NCBI RefSeq assembly: GCF_910592395.1
Contig: NC_088310.1
Span: 23,331,491 to 23,395,490 of the forward strand
DNA from: Lineus longissimus
Taxonomy: Eukaryota; Nemertea; Pilidiophora; Heteronemertea; Lineidae
Length of the DNA: 64,000 bases
Direction of reading: 5' to 3'
Positions 51,601 to 64,000 of the stretch are shown piece by piece. Under the pieces are notes generated by a model. The model was not told where the DNA came from. It did no database searches and saw nothing but the letters and a program-made list of their open reading frames with translations. Positions within the stretch are counted from its first letter, which is position 1; each line of letters opens with the position of its first letter. The position numbers were made by a program, and so were the translations under genes.

Positions 51601-54595
51601 GATGGGCAATGTACAAGTATATGCTGAGGATAAGTTAGTTACTCAACATCTGAAAGCAGAAAAAGTAGAAGAAGTTTTACAATACTTTCCTGAAAAACAA
51701 AAATTCCGTCATGAACAGAAGTCTGTGATATCACGACTTCTCAGACACAACACGCATGTTAGGAGTGGACGGTATATTAAACCCGGATTCAATTTTATTG
51801 ATGATTTTTCGGTTGATGCATTGTAATTTCTTAAAGTTCTGAAACGTGATTTTTAATAACTTCTTTTCCCTAAAGCAAGTTCATTAAATTAATTTTTTTT
51901 GTTATCAATATTAAGACACTTCAAAATGTATTAAAACAGAAGTTTAACAATATCTTAATTTCTGACGTCTTTTCCTCCATATGATAAATAGACACTTCAT
52001 TAAATTGTGGCCTATAATGACTTCATTAAAAATTCTTCTTCGCTACTGTTGAAATCTCCATAAATGTGAGACTTATTGAAAGGCAGCTTTTAATTGATAC
52101 GTTTAGGCATTTGTGTCAAGGGAAAACAACTTTTTTTTTTTCGTTTCTGGCAAAAACGATTACATGACAATTTCAAATAAAATATTTCAAAGATTTTTGA
52201 TGATGAATCTCTCAGTGCAGGTCACTTGAAATCGTTGCCCGTCACGTTCACCGTTACTTGGTTGAGAAGGTTGAATAGTTAATGTTGAAATTGTGTTCGA
52301 TCTGGTACCGTATCTAGCATCATCACTCAACCAATCATTACAGAACAGATGCACATGTCTTTTCAGCTAAGGGCTAGTAGGTATTGTCTTTAAAATACTA
52401 ACTATTCCAAAACTAAAATAAATTATCTTAGGCCAGCAGGGGCAAAAACGGGAACGGAGCTCAAGAGACAAGTTTCACACTTAACATCTTGCCCCACATT
52501 GCTAAATCACTCATAGTGGTGACGCAAACGCATGAGATTCAGGATGCACACTTGATTGATCAGAAACAATCGATTTGTCGATGGCTGACATGCAGGAACA
52601 ACGCCTGGGGACATTCCTAGTAATTGCAGAATAATTATCTTAGTGACGGATGGGTCTAGGATATAACCTTGGGTTTATTGTCTCTCATTAGGGCAGTAAC
52701 ACTTACTCCATTACCAACATATATATATGATATAGGTACGTGAATAAAATCACTGCCAATGGAAACTTGCGCTTCCGATGCCAGGGTTAGACCTCCGATG
52801 CACTTCCTGGAGGTCTTTTCTTCCGCACTTCCTGCTAGCTTGACTTTCAGCAATCACGCGATCGGGAATGAATCCACCTATATACCACCAATGATGAGTA
52901 ACTAAATATCAATCTCAATCACAGGAAGAATAACCGCCAGTAAATCATGGATCAAGGTCGAATAAGCCTGGGGTTTTTGCCAAAATTATCTTATGGAAAG
53001 CTATTCCTTTGATTTAATCTTCCAGGGATAGCATTATGTGATGCCAGAGGTTGTCATGAAGTTCCGATGTCTCAGTTGAAATTTTTAAAAGCAAGTACAC
53101 ATTGCGTTCACACCAGAGAATTAAAACATGCTCATCTCCACCAAGCCAGACACACACAAGGACATTTTCGAGTGACCTGAACCAGGATTCAGCATGTTCA
53201 AGGATATTGTTCATTACAACTCCCTCCTAAAACTCTAAATAAATACACCCAAAAAAATTGGCAAGCAGGTATTTTTTCTCTCCAAATAATCGGATATACA
53301 TGAACATCAACTGAAAACAAATAAGCGTGTCACAGAATCTTCCAAGGATTTGTGAATAATCTACGATATCATTATTTATGGGTTCCTTTATCTATCACAT
53401 TTTATAAATATATATAAAAAAATATCTATTTGATTCTTTGTAAGATAAGAAGGCCACAACTATCGCAATAATGAAGGATGCTGCTTAACGCAGTTCCCAT
53501 GCTTTGATTTTTGAAGACTATTGATACAATGTTCCTGGCACAAAATCAACAAGTTCAGCAAAAAGAAATGTTGGAGTTTTTTTCAGGTTTTTCACAGATT
53601 GATTTCACTTCTGACTAGTGCCAGTGGCAAAGATGAGCAGTTTTACTGGTGGGTGCTCCATCTGATTCAGCATTATTGAAGGTGAAATTTTCTTTTTTCA
53701 TCTTATTTAAATTTCAGCTGTTATGACCCGTCGAACCCATTGCTTTCTACACTTCAATTCACTTTGTCTCTGTCATCCCCGGTTAATGAATGAAAGAGGC
53801 ATTCTATTGACTGATGAGGAAGTTACTTTCCAAGGAGAACATCAATCTTGCCCAATTCCCCCTAATAGATGAAGATAAATTTCAATCGAATCAACAAGCA
53901 ATAACTTCCAGCCCAATAAATAAAAAGAAACATGGATGCAGAAATGGCGTTTGAGCCAAATAATCTTCAATCAAATGCAATAAAGCATTTTTGATCTTGA
54001 GAAATTTGAATGGTTTCCTGATAACTCCAAACAAAATTTATTCTGCACATTGTGAAACACGCTTTCAGGCTTTAAAAGAGGACCAAAACATGTTACATTT
54101 ATCCAGTGCTCGTGAAAACCCAGAAAGGCTTCTTTCTAAGAGTGAACTAAGGAAAACCCTTAAACGTACGAGTCTGTACATGTCAAATATAGAGCGAAAA
54201 TCGGTCAAAATGTGTTGGAGTTACCGTCTTGCAGACTCATTCATTATATTGTGTTTCTCGAAGGGTAAAATTTCATCTGAAATTAGTCTCCATAAATTAA
54301 CCGTTAAGGCTGACAGTTAAAAATATAATTGTATTTCAATATGCATGAAATCACCCGCAGGATAGAATTTATTTTTAATCTTCACAATTAATCTTCATAA
54401 TCAATTAATTTTTACACGAGCAAGCATTACACTCATTAGAATAGGGAGCTTAGCGTTATCAAAGAAGTTTACTTTGAGAATTGAATATAACGAGTTTCGT
54501 AAGAATCTTTTACTCAAAGGAAAATTAGCTGCAAACCTATTTCATTCATAAAACTGTCTTCTTTGGCCAAGATGCCCTTTCTGAAAGGTTCATAC
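48680..54595. other. Gene-poor stretch
   Basis: Open frames 51551-51826 (91 codons, Lys/Glu/Arg-rich, plus) and 53991-54320 (109 codons, plus) have no recognised domain and are within chance length. No repeats recognised. Confidence 0.4.
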
Positions 54596-55027
54596 AGTGG
54601 CTTGCAATAGTAAGAGGTTTTTTCCGACTTCTTAACGGTTTCTCTAACTTTTCCTGATTTATCGGCCGGATTTCTAGAAAACCTGTGAAAAATACTTCCT
54701 ACAATAGGGTATTAAAGACCAACTGCTTATGTTCAATGGGGTTAATCACTCAGAGTGACCTAATTGAATGAGCTTAATGATAAAGACATTCAGGGTGACT
54801 CTGAGTGTTCACACCTCATTGACCCCATTCATCATAGGTCTTTGATCTTTAATACCCGATTAAGGATAGACTTAGTATTTTTCACAGGTTTTTACAAATC
54901 TGACCTTTCGAGGAAAAATCCGACCTTTCCGGGGGAACAATATGGAACTTTGTCGGATAAATCAGGGAAAAGTTAGAGAAACCGTTAAGAAGTCGGAAAA
55001 AGCCTCACACTAGTCTTTGCAGCTGGG
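54596..55027. mobile_element. Foldback element, about 0.43 kb
   Basis: The arms 54616-54663 and 54956-55004 are inverted copies (TCCGACTTCTTAACGG and TTTCTCTAACTTTTCC against their complements). Inner pairs continue the fold: CCTGTGAAAAATACT (54682 on) with AGTATTTTTCACAGG, and CACTCAGAGTGAC with GTGACTCTGAGTG at the centre. Outer ends and target duplication are uncertain. An open frame across the centre is incidental. Confidence 0.75.
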
Positions 55028-58000
55028 ATATAAGGGATAAACCTTGAAATACTTGCTTTAGAAACAGGTCTGTTAAGAAGATGCCTTCAAAGTTCTTCAA
55101 GCCTACAATTTCATCTATAAAATACCACCGATTCAGGCCAAATTTTTTGCCTCCAATAGATGAATCGTCTGTTGAATGATATAAGCATTATGTTATAAAT
55201 GACAAGCTTATAGAAATTACCACTGCTTGAAAGTTCAGATATGATAAAAATTATTTGATAACCCATCCGAACTACTGCTTCGTTCAATTGTTCGCAGGTG
55301 GAAGCACTTACCACTTTAAACCCAAGCTGGAATGATGTCCATAATATTCGGTATTAAGTAACCATTAAAGAGTGAAGCGACACTCTAACTTCATAGGTTC
55401 AAGGTAGACTACATGTAGGCAACATCATTGCAGCAGTATTCGTACCTCTTGTGTGTTTCATTCAACATTTTCAGAAGCAATGTCGACCATGTTATATTCT
55501 ACGTCTTATGTGCACAGCATCAATGTAGGTAAACAACAAATTATGCTGGTAAACAGAACAAGTCGATCAATAAAATAATGATTGTCGTGGTCCATATTCT
55601 ACACGATTTCATCAACCGGCACATTGCCATATGCATATTTCATTAAGAGACATCAAAGAGCATCATGGTCCTTTGTGTCTGTGTTTTATTTTGTCGGCAC
55701 TCTGAATGTGCCGTAAACAATACCACGGGGGTTGAAGATGGTGGGTTCAATACTGTTACTTGAGTGGTGTAAGCAAATCTTGTCTCTTAAGGTTCGGGTG
55801 ACACAGGTGAAGTGCTGGCAGCGGGCAAACAACGAAAATGCGCCAGAATTTATCTTGCTCTCAAATTAAGGCAAGCGTACTCTCTTCCATGAACGCTCTT
55901 CCCGAGTGTTTTTTTTCATATATTACAACCTTCCAATAACGAGTCAATGACCGCTGAGGCATAGTTGGGCCAGTTGGGACGTTTCGTCAAAATACGGCCA
56001 GTGCATCACGCCTCAGCCTCAAGCTGTCATAACACACTTTTCAATTAGTTAGAGAAAAACTGTATAGTTTTACCAAAAAATCACGGTTCGACGGTAAATC
56101 TGCCGGATTTTGCAACTTTTATGAATGATCCCACCCACTTCTAATTATGTTGTGACATTTCCAACATTTCTGGCCTCGATCCAAACCTGTCTGCTGTCAT
56201 CGCATTTTTCACCAGCAATTAAAGAACTTTGATTTTCGACCTTCATATTTTACACTTCTGCCGGTGTGTCAAAAAGGGACACGATCTTAGTAATCGACAC
56301 AATGCTGCATGAGGTACTTTAGCCATGGCAACAAAAATAACAGTTCAAACTTCCAAATTGTTATCTATTATTGAGAATTAATTCATCTGCAGAACTATCC
56401 GAAATACATGTATCGTCTTTCATCCGATCAGCAGAGCAAGATATCTAATACGGAGTTGCACTGGAGCCATGGAATGAAACCAATTTCCTCTGCTTTGCAA
56501 TACATTCTTTGATGTTATCACATTGCTATGTGGGAGTATGTGGGATGTGTGACCGTATAAGTTGAGTAATTAACACACAATGAGGGCGCCGCTGAGGTTT
56601 TAACATTAAAAAGCAACTTCGCAAGTTCTTGTCTCACACTTGACGTGAAATTGAGTTAAGTCTGAATAGAGATTCCTCAATTTCTATTCGAAATTGAGTT
56701 AAACTTGAACATTAATGTTATGGCATTTCGTTGAAAACTTCTGAATTATCAGTTTTTTGACGGTATCAAAGGGTAAATTTTTGTTTTGGTCAAATATTTT
56801 GGATGTAATACCCTCCCAACCCCCCCCCCCCCATCTCTCATTCAACAGACTTGATTCAGTAGTCCCCCTTCACTCACTTACGAACTCGGTCACCAGAATT
56901 ACGCTTTTTATGTATTATACCTCCCCCGATCAGTCCATCTTATAATCAGGGCAACTTGCGGAGGCAAGTCATTGTCGTATATGTACAGCCTCAAGTGCCC
57001 CATCATAACAAATAATGGCCTGCCATCCATCGAAATTATACCACGATGCACTTTAGTGCCAGAGCAATATGATCCAATTTTTTTTATCACTGGCAATCTG
57101 CCAAGCCAGTAATTCCCGGAAAGTGCGTGCAAGCATAAAATGCGTTGCAACTAAAACGCTCCGATTGTAAACGTCTCCGAGATTGCTGATGGGCGTACGG
57201 ATCAAGATTCTTCCCTTGAACGTCTGATTGCATCCAAACTGCTATTCGCCTTGGTAGACAGATGTTTATTTCTACAGCGCTCATCGCTGATCCGACGAAA
57301 TAACAATCATCTGTATTGATCAGTCCTTCAATGCGAGTTGGCGCGCTGCCAAATGATAAATCTTGTTTTTGAGCACGCCATCTCATGGGGATGTTTTGTT
57401 AGAGCTTAGTTAGAGAAGCTTTATAGAAGAATATAATGCTGGCTTGTAGTGTAGTGCAATTTTTATGGTCTAGAGTGTGGCGAGGACAGATCAAAGCGGA
57501 TTATTTCTATCAATAAACCAATCAGCCGTGGATGGTATGCTGCAGTAGCCTTAGAGATCTCCAGTGGACAATTGTTTGAATACTAAACAATGAAGCGCTG
57601 GGCTGCTTGCTCCTCGCATAAAGGATTAATGCTGTGTAGCCTTATCGCGGCAGCATGAGAGGTGGGAACAAATTCAACCCTATATTGATGAAATGCCTCT
57701 TCTAAGATGTGCACTGATTGAGAAGAGTCGGCCGAAATCATACGAACTTATAAAATCGATGCTTGTTTACTAACAGTGACGCAGGGTATTTGATCGATTT
57801 AAGTCGTTTTGATTATAGAAAATTTTTAACTATCTTAATAAGTATAAACTATTGGCTGACTCGATATCTGGCATCTAACACGTTTGAAACAACTGCACAT
57901 TATCCAATATCTGTAATGAAAATAACTGATAATTGTCAAATTATTCGAAAATAGCGTGCCACTTTTTAAGATGATAGTACGCTGGTGTACAGTAGGAATA

Positions 58001-59138
58001 TCATAATTTGTATCAGTGGTGTCATATTTTGACATAATGCTGCTTGCAATTGCCTGTTTTTATGAATAAATAAATGCGATATCAATAGTTTTCCAAAAGC
58101 CTTCATTTTAAAAAGCATCAAGGGGTGGTTCTAGTAGCCTCGAGACAGGTGGTCGTAGTTGGCGGCAATTGGTGGTCGATTCGAATCTGTTTTGGTCGAT
58201 CATCATCTAGTTTCTGAAATGGCTGCTCTATGTAGAGAAGTATATAATCTTTGAGATTGTCCCTTAGCCTGCACTAAATCAATAGGCGAATCCAATTAAT
58301 CACATTGACAGTGACAGAAAACGTGAGCCGTGATCTTGACAAGACAATGGAATTCTTTGAAAAACTGCGTCATTGTCTTCTGATCCATTTATTCCGAATG
58401 GAAGGATATTTTCCTATCTCATTAATGGTCTTTTAAAAATTGAATTCGTGAATCTGCTCTTTAAACCTGAAAGGCCAGGTTCCAGAAAACTATCACTCAT
58501 AGACAGAGCGAGTTGGAGAGAAGAACTTACCTTTCATAGATGACCTATAAATACCAGCTTCAATAGCATAAAAACAGAAAATGACAGCAATGCAGGAAGG
58601 ATGCCATTCACCAAGCCTACGACCAGGAGACGTTCTTTTATCATTTCAACATGACTGAATATCCCTTTGCTGTATGTCTAGACGTGTCCATGTTCTGGGA
58701 AACCGTAAGTTTGGAGAAAGGTCTCAAGTATATAAGAGCCGTCTAAAGTGACATTGGCTGTCATTCAGATAGAGAGGGATAACATTTGGATGTGTGATAT
58801 AAACATTCTCATTACTGGTTTAAAGCGTATGCAAGCAGACATAAAAACAATGCAATTTTACTTATTACAATAAAGCTGGATGAGACATTGTTGGTCATGA
58901 AAATATCACGCAATATTAAAAACAGATTCTCACTGTGATGTTCAACGTCTGAAAAATATTCTTCCAAGGATATGCTGCCTTTTTTACCATGATGGAGTTA
59001 AATTAGAATGCGAAAGGATTTATTAACAAACACCATGAAAATCAAACCAGGACTTAACCCTCATGATCATCAAAGCTGTCCAGTTGCATCAAAATGCTAA
59101 GGTATCGTCAACGATGACCCCAATGTTAAAGAATAATC
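55028..59138. other. Non-coding; C13 tract
   Basis: Contains a run of about 13 C at 56820-56832. The minus-strand frame 57087-57386 (99 codons) has no recognised domain. Nothing else identified. Confidence 0.4.
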
Positions 59139-60291
59139 GCACTAGCATAGCACTAGCATAGCACTAGCATAGCACTAGCATAGCACTAGCATAGCACTAA
59201 CATAGCACTAGCATAGCACTAACATAGCACTAGCATAGCACTAGCATAGCACTAACATAGCACTAGCATAGCACTAGCATAGCACTAGCATAGCACTAAC
59301 ATAGCACTAGCATAGCACTAGCATAGCACTAGCATAGCACTAGCATAGCACTAACATAGCACTAGCATAGCACTAACATAGCACTAGCATAGCACTAGCA
59401 TAGCACTAACATAGCACTGGCATAGCACTAGCATAGCACTAACATAGCACTAGCATAGCACTAGCAAAGCACTAGCATAGCACTAACATAGCACTAGCAT
59501 AGCACTAGCATAGCACTAACATAGCACTAGCATAGCACTAGCATAGCACTAGCATAGCACTAACACAGCACTAGCATAGCACTAGCATAGCACTAGCATA
59601 GCACTAACATAGCACTAGCATAGTACTAGCATAGCACTAGCATAGCACTAGCAAAGCACTAGCATAGCACTAACATAGCACTAGCATAGCACTAGCAAAG
59701 CACTAGCATAGCACTAGCATAGCACTAGCATAGCACTAGCATAGCACTAGCATAGCACTAGCAAAGCACTAGCATAGCACTAGCATAGCACTAGCATAGC
59801 ACTAGCATAGCACTAACATAGCACTAGCATAGCACTAACATAGCACTAGCATAGCACTAGCATAGCACTAACATAGCACTAGCATAGCACTAGCATAGCA
59901 CTAACATAGCACTAGCATAGCACTAGCAAAGCACTAGCATAGCACTAACATAGCACTAGCATAGCACTAGCAAAGCACTAACATAGCACTAGCATAGCAC
60001 TAGCATAGCACTAGCATAGCACTAGCATAGCACTAGCATAGCACTAGCATAGCACTAGCATAGCACTAGCACTAGCATAGCACTAGCATAGCACTAGCAT
60101 AGCACTAGCATAGCACTAGCATAGCACTAGCATAGCACTAACATAGCACTAGCATAGCACTAGCATAGCACTAGCATAGCACTAGCATAGCACTAGCATA
60201 GCACTAGCATAGCACTAGCATAGCACTAGCATAGCACTAACATAGCACTAGCATAGCACTAGCATAGCACTAACACAGCACTAGCATAGCG
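59139..60291 (+). repeat. 11-bp minisatellite, about 1.15 kb
   Basis: Unit GCACTAGCATA, about 105 copies, with recurrent variants GCACTAACATA, GCACTAGCAAA and GCACTAACACA. One unit near 60069 is truncated. TAG occurs in every frame of both strands over 33 bases, so the array cannot be coding. Confidence 0.97.
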
Positions 60292-60855
60292 CAGCTCTAG
60301 GATCCTTTAGGCTGCCATTACAATGGATTCAATTATAAATTACCTTGAGGGAAGATGATAAACAATTATGAACCAATCCTAGTATGTATAAATCGCCCTT
60401 TCGACAAAACCATAATTCTATAGAGAATTTCTAACTGCCATAGGATAATGTACGACGTTATGGCTGTAAATTAGCCATTGCTATTTTTCTTCAGCAAAGT
60501 TTTGGAAACAGTTAGTTACGATTTGCATAACTTAAATTTTGGGTAATGTCTCCCACACCAGCTCAATTGACTGATTGACTGGACTGATAAGTAAGAGATG
60601 CGGCCTCCAATTCTTGAGGTAAGAAGATCAGACATACTTTGACTCATAAGCTCCTACGCGAGAGTATCAGCATAAAAGCTACAATAAAAAAAATATTTAA
60701 GTAGTCTAGTCTACAAAGCGTCATAGTAAACAAAATCAAGAAATATTTATCGCTGACCAAGGCAAAACTCTCTAGCTTTAATTAGAGTAATCTTTTCTGC
60801 TGATTCATCAATGAAGGAATCAACACATCAATGCTATACAGAGGGCTGATTAGTA
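60292..60855. other. Non-coding, no gene seen
   Basis: Nothing recognised between the minisatellite and the MITE. Confidence 0.4.
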
Positions 60856-61174
60856 CGGTGGCTGGGAAAGGACATCACATGATTTTTTTTTCAACATGAA
60901 CATTTTTTTTTCAGGAAATATCTCGATCTATTGATGGATGATGGACTCGATCGCTCGAGATAAATAACTCGATCACCAGAGTTATTTATCTCAAGCGATC
61001 GAGATATTATAGTTCCCTTTTTGCAAAAGTTGCTTGTTGGCGGCAAAATTATCTCGATCGCTCGAGACAATATCTCGAGCGATCGAGATAATAAGTCCAT
61101 TGACCGAGATATTTCCTGAAAAAAAAATTTTCATGTTGAAAAAAATATCATGTGATGTCCTTTCCCCGCCACCG
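60856..61174. mobile_element. 319-bp MITE with nested palindromes
   Basis: The terminal inverted repeats are about 73 bp and nearly identical (start CGGTGGC(T/G)GGGAAAGGACA, with about four differences over the arm). They are flanked by TA on both sides (60854-60855, 61175-61176). Inside are two further hairpins: 25-bp arms 60946-60970 with 60979-61003 (one mismatch, 8-base loop), and perfect 20-bp arms 61048-61067 with 61073-61092 (5-base loop). All four arms carry CTCGATCGCT(C/T)GAGA or its inverse. A TA target duplication suggests Tc1/mariner-type mobilisation; non-coding. Confidence 0.85.
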
Positions 61175-61176
61175 TA

Positions 61177-61599
61177 GCTTAGCATTGCTGACCAAGCAAT
61201 AATCTTTTGCCTCATCAGTTTTATCTTCAGGCTACAATTTCTGCTGAATCAAAAAGCAGCCGATGTATTGTCGAGGCAGGCTTTTCAAAATACATGTCAA
61301 CACCAAGGTGGATGATCCGAGCCTCTGGCCAAATTTTTTACGATGTATTTTTGAGATCGATATTACTGATGGACAGAAACCTTGTAGCTGTACCATTATC
61401 TCAACGAGCAAAGCCTTGGGTCATCATGGTATCACCTTACATTATTGCTAATATGGCACTTTCGTAGAGATCATAGTGAAGAAAATGCATGGAGAGGTTG
61501 CGTATTTATTATGCACCCCCAGAAAATCTGTGAAAGGTCATGTTATCATAGTGCACCTTCACTCCCAGATACTACTGCCGTCATCCGTTATTTTTGATA
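61177..61599. other. Non-coding, no gene supported
   Basis: A frame of 86 codons (61207-61467, plus) ends FYDVFLRSILLMDRN then LVAVPLSQRAKPW and a hydrophobic tail. No domain recognised. Confidence 0.35.
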
Positions 61600-61601
61600 T
61601 T

Positions 61602-61632
<31 letters not shown>

Positions 61633-61633
61633 C
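61600..61633 (+). repeat. (GAT)n microsatellite
   Basis: About eleven ATG/GAT triplets in a row. Confidence 0.9.
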
Positions 61634-64000
61634 CGATTAATATAAAAAGCTTCATAGTGACCTGGGTCTGTTTAAATTACCCAGGTCGGAAATCCAGAAA
61701 AATCTTCAATTAGATTCTTCGTTAAGATCTTAACTGGGAATCTTTCAAAAAACATTATAAGGAATGCACAGTCAAGTACACGAGCATGAAGCTGCATAAG
61801 AACTTTACGAAACATTCCATAATACTCTTATCTGGATTTTCAACCTAAGTTATGTACAACCTACAGCCACCAGTGTAGGTATCGACCGATGTGCTCGGTC
61901 GTACGATATGTAAGTTGGGGCGGTGGGGTGGAGAGGCAGGACTGAGGATGATGGCTAATAAACTCAGCATACATTGGTCAACCTCGCCCAAGAAGACAAT
62001 AACGATACCATCAGATGGATATTCTAAAGTTCCCCACAAACGAATCAACAGCAATGTTCATTCTCTTTATTTCGTCAAATAACATGGGGTCAAACCAATA
62101 TGTCATTTATTTCAGAGAAACCTTTAAAACAACAAATGTTTGAACATCAAACAGAGTAATTTCTAACTTAAAGTAACTCAATCACTGTAAAGGCAAATCG
62201 ATTGCCCGGATAAACACCACAGCCAAGAATAATAAAGCTATTGATCAGAGAGAAAATGTTTCTATCAACGCTTTGACGATTTCATTGATGTAAGTGTCAT
62301 GTGGAAGAGGGTAATGGCCTATGATTGAGGGTGGTCCAGTGATTCTACTATCGTTTCAAAGGCATAATTACGTTAGCGTGCTTAAGGCGCCAAGATGAGA
62401 ACATTGAGAACATGATCACAGTTCTCAGTACCATAGAAAACTAAAAGAGATAACGAGCTTGCCTTTTAAGCATCACCGTCATCAAACCTTTTACATCACT
62501 GAGATGTTTCCGATTTTCGTTGTTTATTCATTGTGTTAGAGGTTTGGAACTCTAGCGGCAAGTTTCAACAGTCTCGACCATTTAGTCCATCACACTCTTG
62601 GCCACAACAAATAAAGTTAGTACTGACAAAGAAATTTAAAACAGGAATGTTTTCAAATGATATTGTCTCCGCTCTGGGAACAACGAATATATTCCCTCCC
62701 AATGACACTTCAAAACCTCATTACCCAAGAACCACCTCAAATAAAAGTGAACGTAGAAATCCTACCCAACATTAACCAAGCATGTAAGCCCTTTCAAAGA
62801 CACATCACCATTACCAACCGTTGGCAGCCCCCAATCTCATGTTACATTTTAATTACGCATAATGGCCCCGTGCACTCGTTAATATTCACCGTTATCAATC
62901 CTTTCTTAACAGCCTCCCCCATCCGAAGGTCTATTGATTCATAAGGTATCCTAAACCCGAGAGAGGTGTTTTCTAATGGAAAATGGCTTTAGGGCAACGT
63001 ATACTCTTCCAAAGTACAACAGATCTGAAGTCATCCATTTGCTTTTAGGCAAAGTAGACGTATCAATTTAAAGGTGTGCGTTACCTTTAGGGCGAAAAAC
63101 TGAGACCATTTTACCTAAAATTTGATTTCTTCCGTAAACAGTGTGTTTCAATGTCAAGTGTGGCCTCTCGCAGCATATCTTCCACTAGACTTAATAAACC
63201 AAACATTCTGGAGCTTTCCAACTGAAATATAGAGTCCGATCACCATTATTGATAAAAAAGCAGCCAACACGATCCGTTAGTGGTCATTTCACAGAAATCT
63301 GTGCATCATTTCATCGAGGATAACTGGAATAAATCATGTGAAAATTGCGGAGATTTTCCACAGTTTCATCAAAAACCATTAAATGGTTTATCAGCATTTC
63401 AGGAGTTGTCCAAGGCCGATTCTTAGTAATTTCTTTTTATTTACATCTCGTATTTGTGATTCACAGTTTATGACGGAATCAGTTGATCAAGCCATCCCAG
63501 GATACCGCCATGAGCTTGTAGAAATTTGTCATAATCTCGGAATTACTCATGCCTTTAGCTTGTTTTCAGTCCACAAAACGATTACATTTTATTTTGCAGA
63601 ATATCCTATTTGCCGATTAAAAATTTCAAAGGCAAATAGACACTTCTTGGGTTTGGACGAATTGCCAGTGAGCAAGTAGCAAGTACAAATTTCTGAGGTA
63701 AATTAAAGAGGTATGACATGCCTGATGGACGCTTTACATGGAGTGAAAATGCGTTTGTTCACTGGTGTGGCTATGTCTAGATAGTGATATAGTATAGCCA
63801 GAGGACGATAGACAATCTGCAGTTGCGCTGAACATTTCGTTCTTTTAACGTATGGTGTTCTAGACATGGCTGTTTAACTCGAAGCCCAACTAAACAGATG
63901 ATACAGGAATGCACCACATGGCTTTCATAGATCTCAAGGACATCTAGGGAAGTCGATATGGCTTCACATTAAAGACGATTACTGGCAATTGGCAGACGAG
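61634..64000. other. Non-coding to window end
   Basis: Short frames only. A stretch after a possible acceptor (GTGATTCACAG at about 63458-63468) reads FMTESVDQAIPGYRHELVE, but I do not recognise it and no matching donor is clear. Confidence 0.35.

Noticed and set aside
59139-60291. Repetitive protein-coding gene
   Set aside because: The 11-bp unit gives TAG stops in all frames on both strands.
63383-63679. 98-codon frame near the right edge
   Set aside because: No domain recognised; length is within chance, and the possible acceptor has no paired donor.

Overview
The window is eukaryotic and A+T-rich. It has no operons or ribosome-binding sites, and one recognisable coding locus sits in a background of satellites and small foldback transposons. 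The organism is probably a marine invertebrate, most likely a lophotrochozoan such as a mollusc or brachiopod. This is an inference from three signs: a GTGACCTT-containing interspersed element ending in a GACGAC tract and a GCTCACCT/AGGTGAGC hairpin, the frequent palindrome TACATGTA, and a lineage-type TRPV-like channel pair. No sequence here fixes the species.

The only confident genes are two adjacent, intronless, minus-strand paralogues of about 670 residues (14145-16166 and 17243-19258). They read as divergent TRPV-like cation channels: an N-terminal region with ankyrin-like helices, six membrane segments, a pore loop without the usual TRPV filter glycines, and a TRP-box-like helix after S6. 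They arose by tandem duplication and would be expected to act as sensory or Ca2+-permeable channels at a membrane. Their ligand cannot be read from the sequence.

Layout: 1-5140 is non-coding, with a G20 tract and a 131-bp near-perfect hairpin. 5150-12300 is a G+C-richer satellite of degenerate 60-95-bp monomers. From about 5560 to 10500 these are organised into a higher-order repeat of about 1.2-1.3 kb. A 114-bp foldback element with a 5-bp target duplication is inserted in the satellite, and an 'empty' version of the same site survives 0.3 kb away. 12300-14140 holds inverted satellite monomers, a direct duplication and a pogo-like MITE. 14145-19260 is the channel pair. 20041-20165 is a tRNA-derived SINE, and 22870-23070 is a decayed LINE fragment.

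23300-36200 is gene-poor, with two small tandem duplications and a G+C-richer island carrying E2F- and NRF-1-like motifs. 36214-37358 is an interspersed element with about 300-bp internal repeats, a GAC tract and a terminal hairpin. It abuts a decayed CR1/L2-like LINE (37411-37958). 38000-54590 is gene-poor except for a possible small promoter with a 33-codon reading frame near 48440-48679. Long foldback elements lie at 54596-55027 and 60856-61174, and an 11-bp minisatellite of about 1.15 kb lies at 59139-60291. The remainder may be intronic or intergenic; I found no further gene that I could support.
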